Part shown: in pieces, positions 32,770 to 40,318 of the stretch
Numbering within the stretch: position 1 is the stretch's first letter
Layout: each line of letters opens with the position of its first letter
IMG/VR virus record: IMGVR_UViG_3300032117_000040
Location: 1-51,757 of that record
Strand: one strand, 5' to 3'
Length of the DNA stretch: 51,757 nucleotides
Source: a virus
Notes under the pieces: generated by a model
Told to the model about the DNA's origin: nothing
What the model saw: the letters and a program-made list of their open reading frames with translations, nothing else
Database searches by the model: none
Position numbers and translations under genes: made by a program

Positions 32770-32986
32770 TGCGCGCCACCTTTGCCTTTTTGAGCACAAG
32801 TTCGTACTGCTTTTTGGCTTCATCATCGAGCTTGCGCAAAGGCAAGTTCTGATAGTAGCTCCACTTGTCTTGGTACTGTTTGATCTCAGAAGGTGGCACC
32901 CAACCTAGCGCGCGCCATCTCTCTTGAATATCAGTGCCCGAAGGCGTCCAAATGTGCTCGTTAGCTGGGGATGATGGTAAAGCCAT
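32762..32986 (-). CDS. Hypothetical protein, 74 aa
   Basis: A mostly helical protein with WTPSGTDIQERWRALGWVPP and a basic C-terminus (LVLKKAKVARIK). The ATG overlaps the stop of the HNH gene (TAATG) and follows AAAGGAAAAAT. It is the last gene of the leftward nuclease-helicase block and converges on the zinc-finger gene. I do not recognise it. Confidence 0.5.
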   Translation of the reverse strand: MALPSSPANEHIWTPSGTDIQERWRALGWVPPSEIKQYQDKWSYYQNLPLRKLDDEAKKQYELVLKKAKVARIK

Positions 32987-33534
32987 TATTTTTCCTTTCT
33001 TTTACGGGCAGCTCGTTGAGCCCTGTGTCTTGCATTATTGCTTTCTGTACAAAGAGTGCATCTGCACTTATGTGACTCGTATCCGGCTCTTGTGCCGTGA
33101 ACCCAAGTTCTCAATTTTCCACTTACCAAAGCCTTTTCTATCGGCATACGTTGTAAACGCTTAAATAAAGTATCAGTGCGCAATGTAAGCTTCTTAGCCC
33201 ATTGAGAAACAGTCAACGTCATACCGTTGTGAGTCAGTCTCACGTTACGTCGCTGATTATTCAATTGCTCTTCTTTTGTAGCCCATCGACAATTGTTAGG
33301 GCTATAACCTTTATTTGTGTCTAACCTATCCAAAGATTTGCCGTCAGGGACTTCACCCATATCAGCAAAAAAATTGTCGTAACTTTTCAACCATCTGGCG
33401 CATACAGTTATTCCTCTTCCGCCATAGTTAACCCACGCAATGTCTTTTTTATCTTGACAACGTCTGCACATGTTGCGCCAAGCAAAATAAGTCTTGGTGC
33501 CCGAAGGATTTTTCCATTTTGATCTATTGGTCAT
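32986..33534 (-). CDS. HNH-type homing endonuclease
   Basis: The protein has 182 residues. YGGRGITVCARWLKSYDNFF, ADMGEVPDGKSLDRLDTNKG and YSPNNCRWATKEEQLNNQRR form the typical phage HNH-like endonuclease core (R.I.V..RW ... SLDR.D...GY.P.NCRWAT..EQ..N.R). Downstream basic residues and C-x-C-x2-C (KCRCTLC) may help DNA binding. It is a free-standing mobile gene set between two phage genes; its start lies about 20 nt from the neighbour's stop. It could cut an allele lacking it and promote its own spread. Confidence 0.78.
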   Translation of the reverse strand: MTNRSKWKNPSGTKTYFAWRNMCRRCQDKKDIAWVNYGGRGITVCARWLKSYDNFFADMGEVPDGKSLDRLDTNKGYSPNNCRWATKEEQLNNQRRNVRLTHNGMTLTVSQWAKKLTLRTDTLFKRLQRMPIEKALVSGKLRTWVHGTRAGYESHKCRCTLCTESNNARHRAQRAARKRKEK

Positions 33535-33553
33535 AACCTATAATATCATAAAG

Positions 33554-33883
33554 CTACTTTGCGTCAACCAACTCACCATTCTTTACAATCTGACGAGTGA
33601 CTTTGACATCTGTAGCACCTTCAAAATTTGTCAATTTATTGACAACTAATTGAGAATAGCCGCAAACGTCTCGCCAGCTATCAATGAAACATGGGTCGCC
33701 ATTCAAGATACGAGCTATCTTGTGCGCAATCATCTCAAGTGCCTCGCAGTGCTCATACGGTAAGTCTTGCCAGCCCTCAGACTCGTACATGACGGCTTTT
33801 AGCTTTTGACTTATTTCAGCATGGGTAGCGAAATTGCCGTGGGTCTTTTGGCGTTGGGCTAGGGTTTGTGCAATCTTGCTCAT
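33554..33883 (-). CDS. DUF6378-family phage protein
   Basis: The protein has 109 residues. The pattern AQRQKTHGNFATHAEISQKL, YEHCEALEMIAHKIARILNG and DPCFIDSWRDVCGYSQLV is that of a very widespread phage family (called DUF6378 as far as I remember). The histidine/glutamate/aspartate positions resemble MazG-like or HD-type nucleotide-handling helices, but no activity is established. It overlaps the upstream small gene by 4 nt and is in the leftward nuclease-helicase operon, so a role in nucleotide or DNA metabolism is plausible. Confidence 0.72.
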   Translation of the reverse strand: MSKIAQTLAQRQKTHGNFATHAEISQKLKAVMYESEGWQDLPYEHCEALEMIAHKIARILNGDPCFIDSWRDVCGYSQLVVNKLTNFEGATDVKVTRQIVKNGELVDAK

Positions 33884-34074
33884 TTGTTCCTCGCTTCTTT
33901 TAAAAGTTCAATGCGTTCACGTGCTACGCGCAGGGTGTTATAGCGTTGGTGCAAACGTTCCAAGACAGATAGGCGTTTAGCGCCCACTCGTTCGGCGTTG
34001 AGCATCTCCAACACCTCATCTTCCGTCTTTGACGTCAGCACGCTGTTAAGTTCGCGCCAATTTAAGTTTTCCAA
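33880..34074 (-). CDS. Small helical protein, 64 aa, TTG start
   Basis: The frame starts with TTG at 34074-34072, preceded at ideal distance by GGAGG (34085-34081); no ATG is available in a good position. The product (opening with N-terminal Met, ENLNWRELNSVLTSKTEDE) is highly charged and helical. Its 5' part overlaps the 54-residue gene at 34046-34210 in another frame, and its stop overlaps the DUF6378 start. Function unknown. Confidence 0.55.
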   Translation of the reverse strand: MENLNWRELNSVLTSKTEDEVLEMLNAERVGAKRLSVLERLHQRYNTLRVARERIELLKEARNK

Positions 34075-34210
34075 TTTTTTCCTCCAGTGCGGTTAATTTT
34101 TTTACAGTGCTGTTGTGGCTGCGCTGCGCTGAGTTGAGCGTCCTTGCGCGGATGCGCAATTCAGCTTTGAGTGCCTTAAGTTTTATCTCATAGGCTTTGA
34201 GTCGTGTCAT
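34046..34210 (-). CDS. Small basic coiled-coil protein, 54 aa
   Basis: The start overlaps the helicase stop (ATGA, 34210-34207). The product is very basic and helical (TRLKAYEIKLKALKAELRIR and TVKKLTALEEKIGKLK). Stop-start overlaps on both sides support a coupled gene. It could be a DNA-binding or helicase-accessory peptide; this is an inference from charge and position. Confidence 0.55.
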   Translation of the reverse strand: MTRLKAYEIKLKALKAELRIRARTLNSAQRSHNSTVKKLTALEEKIGKLKLART

Positions 34211-35562
34211 CTAAGTTCCTCCATTGCAATGTCACTAATGGCGCGTTTATCGTGGAGCGCCGCCCAAATCTTTTCATCTACTGTCTTGTTAGTGAGCAGA
34301 ATGTAGACCCACACCGCGAACCGTTGACCGCTGCGATGTAGTCTTCCCACAGTTTGTTCGTACAGCTCCAACGACCAAGGCAAGGACAAAAATACCATTC
34401 GGCACCCCCCATGCTGTAGATTGAGTCCGTGTCCTGCTGACTTAGGATGTATAAGTAGTAGCTCAACTCGCCCAGCGTTCCAACGTCCAATTGCGTCGTT
34501 GTCGTCGATGGTGACGGCATGGGAATAGCGCCGTAAAAGCTCGGCCAATTCTTCTTGATAGTTATAGACGACAATTGTGTTGGCTCTTTGGTTCTCTTCC
34601 AAAAGGTCTTCAAGAAGATCAAACCTGTGCGAACTAAACCAAACAGGTTTTTGAGTGACGATGAACTTACCGGGCTTTTCTGGGTTTGGTTTTTTGGTTG
34701 TCTCATAAACGAATCCACTGGCCATCTGTTGCAATTTGCCTGTCACCACCGCAGCGTTTGCAGCCACGGCGCGCGCGTCGGGAAATTCCACAACGAAATC
34801 AGCTTTCATTTTCTCGTAGTGTTGGCGCTCCATGTCGCAGCGCATCTCCACCGTATGACAGGGTGGCAGTTTGTCTTTGTAGTCGCCAGCATCGAGCACA
34901 TAGGTGGCAGGCTTGATCTTAGCCATGACGCCTTCCAGCGCGCCGGGACGGGGCGCCCAATCGCCGTAGTCGCGGTTGATACACACGAAGAATTGCTGAA
35001 GAAACGCGCCCTTGCTTCGGCCTAAGAGCTTGGTGTCAACGATTTTGCATTGACCGAACACATCTTCAAGGCCATTGCTGGTAAACGAGCCTGTCAGACC
35101 CCAGCGAATCTTGAAGTGATCGATGACTTTGTGCAACGCCTTAAAGCGTTTGCCTGACGCATTTTTCAATCGTGTGAGCTCGTCAAACACAATGCCGTCA
35201 AAACTAGATAAGTCTTGTTCGGCCAACCATTGCAAATTGTCGTAATTGATCACGACCACATGGGCGTCAGACGCCACCGCAGCTTGACGTTGTTTGGGCG
35301 TGCCTACGGCTAAAGCCATAGACAGTTTGGGTGCCCACTTGGGCAACTCCACAGGCCATACATCCGTACACACACGCTTTGGGGCTAAGACCAACCAACC
35401 GTTGACGTGGCCGCTGTTGATCATGTCTTGCATGGCCGTAAGCGTGATAGCAGTCTTGCCCGCGCCAACAGGCGCCAGCACCATTGCTCTGTCGTGCTCG
35501 AAGATGAAGTCGGCGGCTACCTCTTGGTAGTCACGCAATTTCAAACTGTTTTGCCCACTCAT
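34207..35562 (-). CDS. SNF2-like superfamily II DNA helicase
   Basis: The protein has 451 residues. Motif I APVGAGKT lies at residues 30-37, the DEAH-box equivalent is FDELTRLKN near residue 125, motif III is WGLTGSFTSN, and motif VI QTVGRLHRSGQ lies near residue 405 with a C-terminal ARISC-type helicase lobe (LLLIHPKSAGHGLNLQHGG). This matches the short phage SNF2-type ATPases usually linked to VRR-NUC genes. It probably remodels replication or recombination intermediates. I chose the ATG at 35562, preceded by AAGGAAC, inside the end of the VRR-NUC gene; a TTG sits just before it. Confidence 0.88.
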   Translation of the reverse strand: MSGQNSLKLRDYQEVAADFIFEHDRAMVLAPVGAGKTAITLTAMQDMINSGHVNGWLVLAPKRVCTDVWPVELPKWAPKLSMALAVGTPKQRQAAVASDAHVVVINYDNLQWLAEQDLSSFDGIVFDELTRLKNASGKRFKALHKVIDHFKIRWGLTGSFTSNGLEDVFGQCKIVDTKLLGRSKGAFLQQFFVCINRDYGDWAPRPGALEGVMAKIKPATYVLDAGDYKDKLPPCHTVEMRCDMERQHYEKMKADFVVEFPDARAVAANAAVVTGKLQQMASGFVYETTKKPNPEKPGKFIVTQKPVWFSSHRFDLLEDLLEENQRANTIVVYNYQEELAELLRRYSHAVTIDDNDAIGRWNAGRVELLLIHPKSAGHGLNLQHGGCRMVFLSLPWSLELYEQTVGRLHRSGQRFAVWVYILLTNKTVDEKIWAALHDKRAISDIAMEELR

Positions 35563-35815
35563 CAATTTGTTCCTTGGTATTCAACAGCGCATACTTCTGA
35601 TTCAACCCCAGCATGTTTCTTGCAAACAGCTTTTGTAATTCAGACAGCTTGCCGCCTTTGGGTCGTTTAAGTTCGACAAACCACGTATGGCCGTTTACCA
35701 TGCAGGCAACCTGATCAGACACGCCGCGCTGGTTGGGTGATTTAAATTTGTAGGACTTACCGCCTAACATGGCGACTTTCCAAACAAAATAATTTTCGAC
35801 TTCTTTTTCAATCAT
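35531..35815 (-). CDS. VRR-NUC domain nuclease
   Basis: The 94-residue protein is essentially one VRR-NUC domain: an N-terminal Glu (MIEKEVENYFV), SPNQRGVSDQVACMVNGHTW with the catalytic Asp, then FVELKRPKGGKLSELQ with the E-x-K pair. These are stand-alone PD-(D/E)XK nucleases that cut branched DNA, usually next to an SNF2 helicase and sharing an operon as here (32-nt overlap). It is the first gene of the leftward block, beginning 12 nt from the palindromic operator at 35827-35850. Confidence 0.85.
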   Translation of the reverse strand: MIEKEVENYFVWKVAMLGGKSYKFKSPNQRGVSDQVACMVNGHTWFVELKRPKGGKLSELQKLFARNMLGLNQKYALLNTKEQIDEWAKQFEIA

Positions 35816-35825
35816 GTCAGAAAGT

Positions 35826-35854
35826 TTAGCACAAATAAATTTTTGTGCTATAGT
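35826..35854 (+). promoter_or_regulatory. Rightward promoter of the lipoprotein/replication operon
   Basis: The -10 TATAGT (35849-35854) stands 17 nt after a weak -35 TTAGCA (35826-35831). The -10 region and leader (TTGTGCTATA, then TTCAAGTAAAGGAC before the ATG) are shared with the promoter at 42658-42687. Confidence 0.5.
35827..35850. promoter_or_regulatory. 24-bp palindromic operator between divergent replication operons
   Basis: TAGCACAAA (35827-35835) and TTTGTGCTA (35842-35850) are perfect inverted copies 6 bp apart. The palindrome lies between the VRR-NUC gene (leftward) and a lipoprotein gene (rightward) and covers the region between -35 and -10 of the rightward promoter, so a bound dimer would block transcription. 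No repressor gene is recognised here; it may be a host or phage regulator. Confidence 0.6.
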
Positions 35855-35887
35855 GAGGGTTCAAACATTCAAGTAAAGGACTCTCAA

Positions 35888-36133
35888 ATGAAATCAGCTC
35901 TTCTCATTGCCCTGCTCTCAGGGCTGTCTGGATGCGCAATGTTGGCCAACGCGCCCGTGCCGTTATCCAGCGTCAAAAAGATCGAAGGTATGTCCCGCGA
36001 TCAAGTCATCGAGGCATCCAAGCAATGCACCGATGCCAAACTCAAGCCTGTTGTGCGGTATGTGTTTCAGCCCAGCGATTTTGGGCGTATCCAAACGCCT
36101 ATCGACGTTCAATGCGAAACCTACAGATATTGA
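35888..36133 (+). CDS. Small lipoprotein, 81 aa, first gene of the replication operon
   Basis: The signal peptide KSALLIALLSGLSGC ends in the lipobox LSGC. The mature part has PLSSVKKIEGMSRDQVIEAS and two cysteines (KQCTD, VQCET). The ATG at 35888 follows AAAGGAC; an in-frame upstream extension is rejected as it would bury the signal peptide. Early phage lipoproteins are often superinfection-exclusion factors (as in T5 Llp and similar), but nothing proves that here. Confidence 0.6.
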   Translation: MKSALLIALLSGLSGCAMLANAPVPLSSVKKIEGMSRDQVIEASKQCTDAKLKPVVRYVFQPSDFGRIQTPIDVQCETYRY

Positions 36134-36141
36134 GGTGCAAC

Positions 36142-36378
36142 ATGCTTGACTTCATCAAAAACGTCTGCGCCAGCATTGTTTGTTTCTTTTTGTTTGTGGT
36201 TTATGTCACATCGGCAACGCCTGCACCGAAAGAACAACCGCGCGAAGAAATCATCATCGAAGAAAAACCGCCTGTCGATGAACACAAACAATTGTTTATG
36301 GAAGACTGCATGAGCATGGTGATGAACACCGAAAAAGATTGCAACCGTCTTTATGCTGAATTAACAGGGAAAAACTAA
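36142..36378 (+). CDS. Small membrane-anchored protein, 78 aa
   Basis: An N-terminal hydrophobic segment (IKNVCASIVCFFLFVVYVTS) is followed by an acidic polar region (REEIIIEEKPPVDEHKQ) with a C-terminal pair of cysteines (EDCMSM, KDCNRL). The start at 36142 follows GAGGTGCAAC. The stop overlaps the next start by one base (TAATG). It pairs with the lipoprotein just upstream; both could act at the envelope during infection. Confidence 0.55.
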   Translation: MLDFIKNVCASIVCFFLFVVYVTSATPAPKEQPREEIIIEEKPPVDEHKQLFMEDCMSMVMNTEKDCNRLYAELTGKN

Positions 36379-37517
36379 TGGCCTCACTTCACTCATCCAT
36401 CGTCGGCGGTTCAACCGCTAAACGAGTCATCAACTGTCCCGGCTCTGTGGCGTTGTGCGCCAAGATGCCGCCCAAGCCCTCAAGCGAACATGCAGATCGT
36501 GGCACCCTGCTGCATGATGCCATCGCTGACATTTTGGGCAAGGACTTAGAACCACGTTCAGTCATTGGGCGCAAGCACGAAGGCATTGAGCTGACAGAAG
36601 AGCTTTTTGAAGAAAAACTTGTGCCTGCGCTCAAAGCCTTGGACGAGATCGATCCAGATTGCCAGATGGATTTGGTCGTTGAGAACTACGTGAACTTCGG
36701 CGACTTCATTCCCGGCGCGTTTGGTTCAGCTGACGTTATCGGCAAACTGGGTCGCAAGGCTGTCATTCTCGATTGGAAATTTGGCGACGGCGTTGTCGTT
36801 GAGGCTGAAGAAAACGACCAAGGTTTGTTCTACGCAGGCGCTGCCATGCGCACGCCAGCTGTGCAATGGGCGTTTGAAGACATCGATGAGGTAGAGATCA
36901 TCATCGTTCAACCGCCAGAAGTTAAGCGCTGGACAACAAGTGTAGAGCGCATCAAACAATTTGAGGTCGAATTGGCGCGCGCTGTGAAGCTGGCGCAAAC
37001 GCCTGATGCGCCCATAAAAGATGGATCGCACTGCCGTTGGTGCGCGGCCAAACCCACTTGCCCTTTGAAGACAGGCGAAGTCGAGCGCGTGCAAAAGATT
37101 GCCATTCAAGCAATCGACAAGACCAAGTTATCTGAGTACCTTGTTGTGGCAGACGCGCTAGAAGATTGGATCAAGGACGTGCGCGCGCTGGCGCATCAGA
37201 TCCTTGACTCAGGTGCACCTGTGCCCGGATTCAAGCTCGTTTCCAAACGCGCTACGCGCCAATGGAAGTTGAACAAAGATGAAACCATGCAAGCCTTGTT
37301 CAAGATGGAGTTAAACTTTGACGACATCTTCAGCAAACCAGAATTACTAAGCCCTGCTCAAGTTGAGAAGGTGCTTAAAAAGCGCAAGTTGGAGTTGCCA
37401 GACGATCTCGTCATGGCGATTTCATCAGGCACTACGATGGCGTCGGAGAGCGATCCCCGCCCCGCCGTATTGAAAATCGGACAGCAAATGACTGCTGCCC
37501 TCTCTAAACTTAACTAA
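36378..37517 (+). CDS. Cas4-like PD-(D/E)XK exonuclease (DUF2800 type)
   Basis: The protein has 379 residues. STAKRVINCPGSVALCAKMP at the N-terminus and HCRWCAAKPTCPL near residues 217-230 provide the cysteines of a Cas4/AddB-like iron-sulfur cluster. The nuclease core GSADVIGKLGRKAVILDWKF (Asp ... DWK, residues about 117-137) has the PD-(D/E)XK pattern. The family lies in replication-recombination modules next to an ssDNA-binding protein and DNA polymerase A, as here. A role in end resection for recombination is likely. Confidence 0.8.
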   Translation: MASLHSSIVGGSTAKRVINCPGSVALCAKMPPKPSSEHADRGTLLHDAIADILGKDLEPRSVIGRKHEGIELTEELFEEKLVPALKALDEIDPDCQMDLVVENYVNFGDFIPGAFGSADVIGKLGRKAVILDWKFGDGVVVEAEENDQGLFYAGAAMRTPAVQWAFEDIDEVEIIIVQPPEVKRWTTSVERIKQFEVELARAVKLAQTPDAPIKDGSHCRWCAAKPTCPLKTGEVERVQKIAIQAIDKTKLSEYLVVADALEDWIKDVRALAHQILDSGAPVPGFKLVSKRATRQWKLNKDETMQALFKMELNFDDIFSKPELLSPAQVEKVLKKRKLELPDDLVMAISSGTTMASESDPRPAVLKIGQQMTAALSKLN

Positions 37518-37526
37518 GGAAAAAAA

Positions 37527-38204
37527 ATGTCAAATCAACTCTCAGTTTTTAAATCTGCTGGTCTTCCCGCTGTTGCGAATGTTGCCAACGCTTTGCGTAC
37601 CATGAAAGTGGAAAACGCAGGTCACGTCATCATCAAAATGGACAAGACAGGCCACTGGGTTTTTGGCGCTGATCAAACCGAAATCGAATCTGATTCACAA
37701 TGGGCTATCAACCCATTCAGCTTCATCCACGGCTTTATTGCTTGGGGTGACGGCGACGTTTTGGGCGAGAAGATGGTTGCCATCAATGAGCCATTGCCTG
37801 ATCTGGATGAAGCACCTAAAGGCGCTAAAAAGGGTTGGGAATCACAAGTCGGTTTGTCGATGAAATGCACCAACGGCGAAGACGCTGGTATGGAAGCACG
37901 CTACACCACCACTTCTGTGGGCGGCAAACGCGCTGTTCAAACTTTGGGCGCAGCCATTGCTGATCAGATCGAAAAAGACCCAAGCAAGCCTGTGGCCATT
38001 GTGTCTTTGAAAAAGGATCACTACAGTCACAAGTCTTATGGCCGTATCTACACACCCGTGTTTGAAATCGTGGGCTGGATGGGTATGACCGAAGAAGCTG
38101 CGCCAGCTGCTGAGGCCGAAGGTGGTGATGCGCCTGAACCTGCAACTGAAGCTGAAGCACCTGCTGAGACTGCGCCAACACGCCGCCGTCGTGCTGCTGT
38201 TTAA
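37527..38204 (+). CDS. Probable single-stranded DNA-binding protein
   Basis: The protein has 225 residues. The N-terminal 170 or so look like an OB-fold-type domain with aromatic strands (HVIIKMDKTGHWVFGADQTE), followed by an acidic Ala/Pro/Glu-rich tail (APAAEAEGGDAPEPATEAEA) ending RRRRAAV. It occupies the position of the DUF2815-like SSB between the Cas4-like nuclease and the DNA polymerase. The acidic tail is the usual docking site of SSBs for partner proteins; the final basic cap is unusual. The ribosome site is AAGGAAAAAAA. Confidence 0.6.
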   Translation: MSNQLSVFKSAGLPAVANVANALRTMKVENAGHVIIKMDKTGHWVFGADQTEIESDSQWAINPFSFIHGFIAWGDGDVLGEKMVAINEPLPDLDEAPKGAKKGWESQVGLSMKCTNGEDAGMEARYTTTSVGGKRAVQTLGAAIADQIEKDPSKPVAIVSLKKDHYSHKSYGRIYTPVFEIVGWMGMTEEAAPAAEAEGGDAPEPATEAEAPAETAPTRRRRAAV

Positions 38205-38217
38205 TTGATCGGGGAAA

Positions 38218-38299
38218 GCTATTCAGGAATTCGGCTTGTATAAGCGTTAGCACCTGCCACTCTCCTGAATAGCCGTACCTTATTTTCCGAGGGCTCACA
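38218..38299 (+). promoter_or_regulatory. Stem-loop leader with the antisense target, upstream of the DNA polymerase gene
   Basis: GCTATTCAGGA (38218-38228) and TCCTGAATAGC (38263-38273) form a perfect 11-bp stem with a 34-nt loop, immediately after the SSB gene. It is followed by 38284-38299 (TTTCCGAGGGCTCACA), containing the Shine-Dalgarno GAGGG for the polymerase ATG at 38303. This 16-mer is exactly complementary to the loop at 10830-10845. The half-sites CCTGAAT/ATTCAGG recur in the 42664-42693 palindrome. No clear promoter is visible between 38205 and 38302. Confidence 0.5.
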
Positions 38300-38302
38300 C
38301 TC

Positions 38303-40273
38303 ATGTCTGTTTTATGGCTTGACTTTGAAACACGAAGTCGTTGCAATCTACTCATCCACGGCGCATACAACTATGCCCAAGACCTTAGCACTGAGGTGCT
38401 TTGCATGTCCTACGCCTTTGACGACGAAGATGTCGTCACATGGGTGCCCGGCCAACCTTTTCCAAAAGAGGTCAAAGAATTCAAAGGTCAGATCCGCGCG
38501 CACAACGCTGCGTTCGAGCGACTGATCTTCTGGTATGTTTTACAAATCAATTTCAAGCTGGAGCAGTTCTATTGCACAGCTGCTCAAGCGCGCGCCAACT
38601 GCGCCCCCGGCTCACTGGATGACGTAGGGCGATTTATTGGCGCTGGGATGCGCAAAGACTTTCGCGGTTCGCAATTGATCCGGTTGCTGTCCATCCCCAA
38701 TCAAGATGGCGAGTTCAACGAAGACCCCAAGCTCATGCAAGAGATGGTTGATTATTGTGAACAAGACGTTCGTGCCATGCGCGAGAACAGTCAAATGCAG
38801 CGCCAGCTTACAGACTTGGAGCTGTTGGACTACCACATCAACGAGCGCATCAACGACCGTGGCGTGCGCGTGGATGTGGACTTGGCGCAAGCCGCCATGT
38901 ATTACGCCACCATCGAGCTCGAAGACATCGAAACGCTGGTGCAAGACATTACCGAAGGCGAGATCACCAGCGTGCGAAGCCCCAGAATGCGTCAATGGGT
39001 GTTGGAGCGCGTGGGCGATGAAGCCAAGAAAATGATGGAGAGCTACAAAGACGGCGAACGCAAATACTCCATTGATAAGTCAGTACGCGCTAACTTACTT
39101 GTGTTTGCGGATGAAAATCCCGATGAGATTCCACCTCACGTGGCTGACGTGATTCAATGCGCCGACGATCTGTGGGCGTCGTCTGTGGCCAAGTTCCGAC
39201 GCATGGCATCGTTGGCTGACTTTGAGGATCAGCGCGTGCGCGGAGCGTTCATGTTCAATGGCGGCAGCGCCACGGGTAGGGCTTCGAGCATGGGCTTACA
39301 GGTGCACAACTTCACGCGCAAATGCGCCAAAGAGCCTCAGCGCGTGCGTGACGTCATGGTGGCCAAGGGCAAAATCGTGCCGCAGTTTGGCAACCGTGTG
39401 ACCGATGTGCTCAAAGGCATGTTGCGTCCGGCGATGGTTCCGGCCAAGGGCAAAGTGTTTGTCGTGGCCGATTGGTCTGCCATTGAAGCGCGCATGAATC
39501 CTTGGTGCTCCAACCATGACCGCGCTGAAGAAGTGCTGAATGTGTTTCGCTCAGGTCGGGACATTTATATCCGCGAGGCCGCAGGTATTTTCCATTGCCC
39601 TGAAAGTGAGATCGAAGATGAAATTGAGCAAACTGGTGGTTCTGAACGCCGTCAAATTGGTAAGGTTGCTATTCTTAGTTGCGGGTATGGCGGTGGTGTT
39701 GGCGCTTTTACCGCTATGGGTCGTAATTACGGAATCATTCTTCCTGAGTCTGATTCTCGTCGCACTGTTGATGCGTGGCGCCGCGCGAATCCTTGGGCGG
39801 TGAGATTCTGGCAACAGCTGGAAGAAGCTTACACCAGAGCCATGCGTAATCCAAATGCTGAGTTCTCAGCAGGGCGAGTAACCTATATGTTTGATGGGGT
39901 TCACCTATGGTACGCATTGCCTTCTGGTCGAGTACTATGTTATCCCTTCGCACGTTTGGAAGATGATGCCGTTACCTATGCAAAAGCTGCTTGGAAGCCT
40001 GCCGCTGAAGCAAAAGAATGGCCACGTGCAAGATTGTGGAAAGGGCTTGCATGTGAAAATATCACACAAGCCGCAGCGAATGACATCCTGCGGCATTCTC
40101 TTCGCAACATCGATGACGTCGTGCTGCACGTGCACGATGAAATCGTTGTCGAAACCAATCAACCTGATGCTGTTGTCGCCGAAATGAAACGAGTGATGTG
40201 TACGCCGCCCGAATGGGCACAGGGCTTGCCATTGAACGCCGATATTAAGGTGATGGAGCGTTACGGCAAGTAA
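38303..40273 (+). CDS. DNA polymerase, family A (with 3'-5' exonuclease)
   Basis: The protein has 656 residues. The exonuclease domain has LDFETRS (D7, E9), RAHNAAFE and YCEQDVRAMR. The polymerase domain has motif A VVADWSAIEAR (D near 390), motif B RRQIGKVAILSCGYG (from about 449) and motif C LHVHDEIV (D near 612). All catalytic residues are present. This is the typical replicative enzyme of small virulent phages. Its ribosome site GAGGG lies in the stretch complementary to the 10.8-kb loop, so its translation could be throttled late in infection (inference). It ends 7 nt before a small stem-loop. Confidence 0.93.
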   Translation: MSVLWLDFETRSRCNLLIHGAYNYAQDLSTEVLCMSYAFDDEDVVTWVPGQPFPKEVKEFKGQIRAHNAAFERLIFWYVLQINFKLEQFYCTAAQARANCAPGSLDDVGRFIGAGMRKDFRGSQLIRLLSIPNQDGEFNEDPKLMQEMVDYCEQDVRAMRENSQMQRQLTDLELLDYHINERINDRGVRVDVDLAQAAMYYATIELEDIETLVQDITEGEITSVRSPRMRQWVLERVGDEAKKMMESYKDGERKYSIDKSVRANLLVFADENPDEIPPHVADVIQCADDLWASSVAKFRRMASLADFEDQRVRGAFMFNGGSATGRASSMGLQVHNFTRKCAKEPQRVRDVMVAKGKIVPQFGNRVTDVLKGMLRPAMVPAKGKVFVVADWSAIEARMNPWCSNHDRAEEVLNVFRSGRDIYIREAAGIFHCPESEIEDEIEQTGGSERRQIGKVAILSCGYGGGVGAFTAMGRNYGIILPESDSRRTVDAWRRANPWAVRFWQQLEEAYTRAMRNPNAEFSAGRVTYMFDGVHLWYALPSGRVLCYPFARLEDDAVTYAKAAWKPAAEAKEWPRARLWKGLACENITQAAANDILRHSLRNIDDVVLHVHDEIVVETNQPDAVVAEMKRVMCTPPEWAQGLPLNADIKVMERYGK

Positions 40274-40279
40274 AGAAAA

Positions 40280-40299
40280 CGCCCGTTGGTAGACGGGCG
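40280..40299 (+). promoter_or_regulatory. Intercistronic stem-loop between DNA polymerase and primase-helicase genes
   Basis: A 7-bp stem CGCCCGT/ACGGGCG (40280-40286 and 40293-40299) with the loop TGGTAG lies just after the polymerase stop and just before AAGGAG. Lacking a T run it is not a complete terminator; it may protect an mRNA end or slow transcription. Confidence 0.5.
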
Positions 40300-40318
40300 C
40301 AAACAAAGGAGAAATGAC

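Noticed and set aside
36378-37517. Cas4-like gene as part of a CRISPR system
   Set aside because: No repeats or other cas genes; context (SSB, polymerase, primase-helicase) is a phage recombination-replication module.
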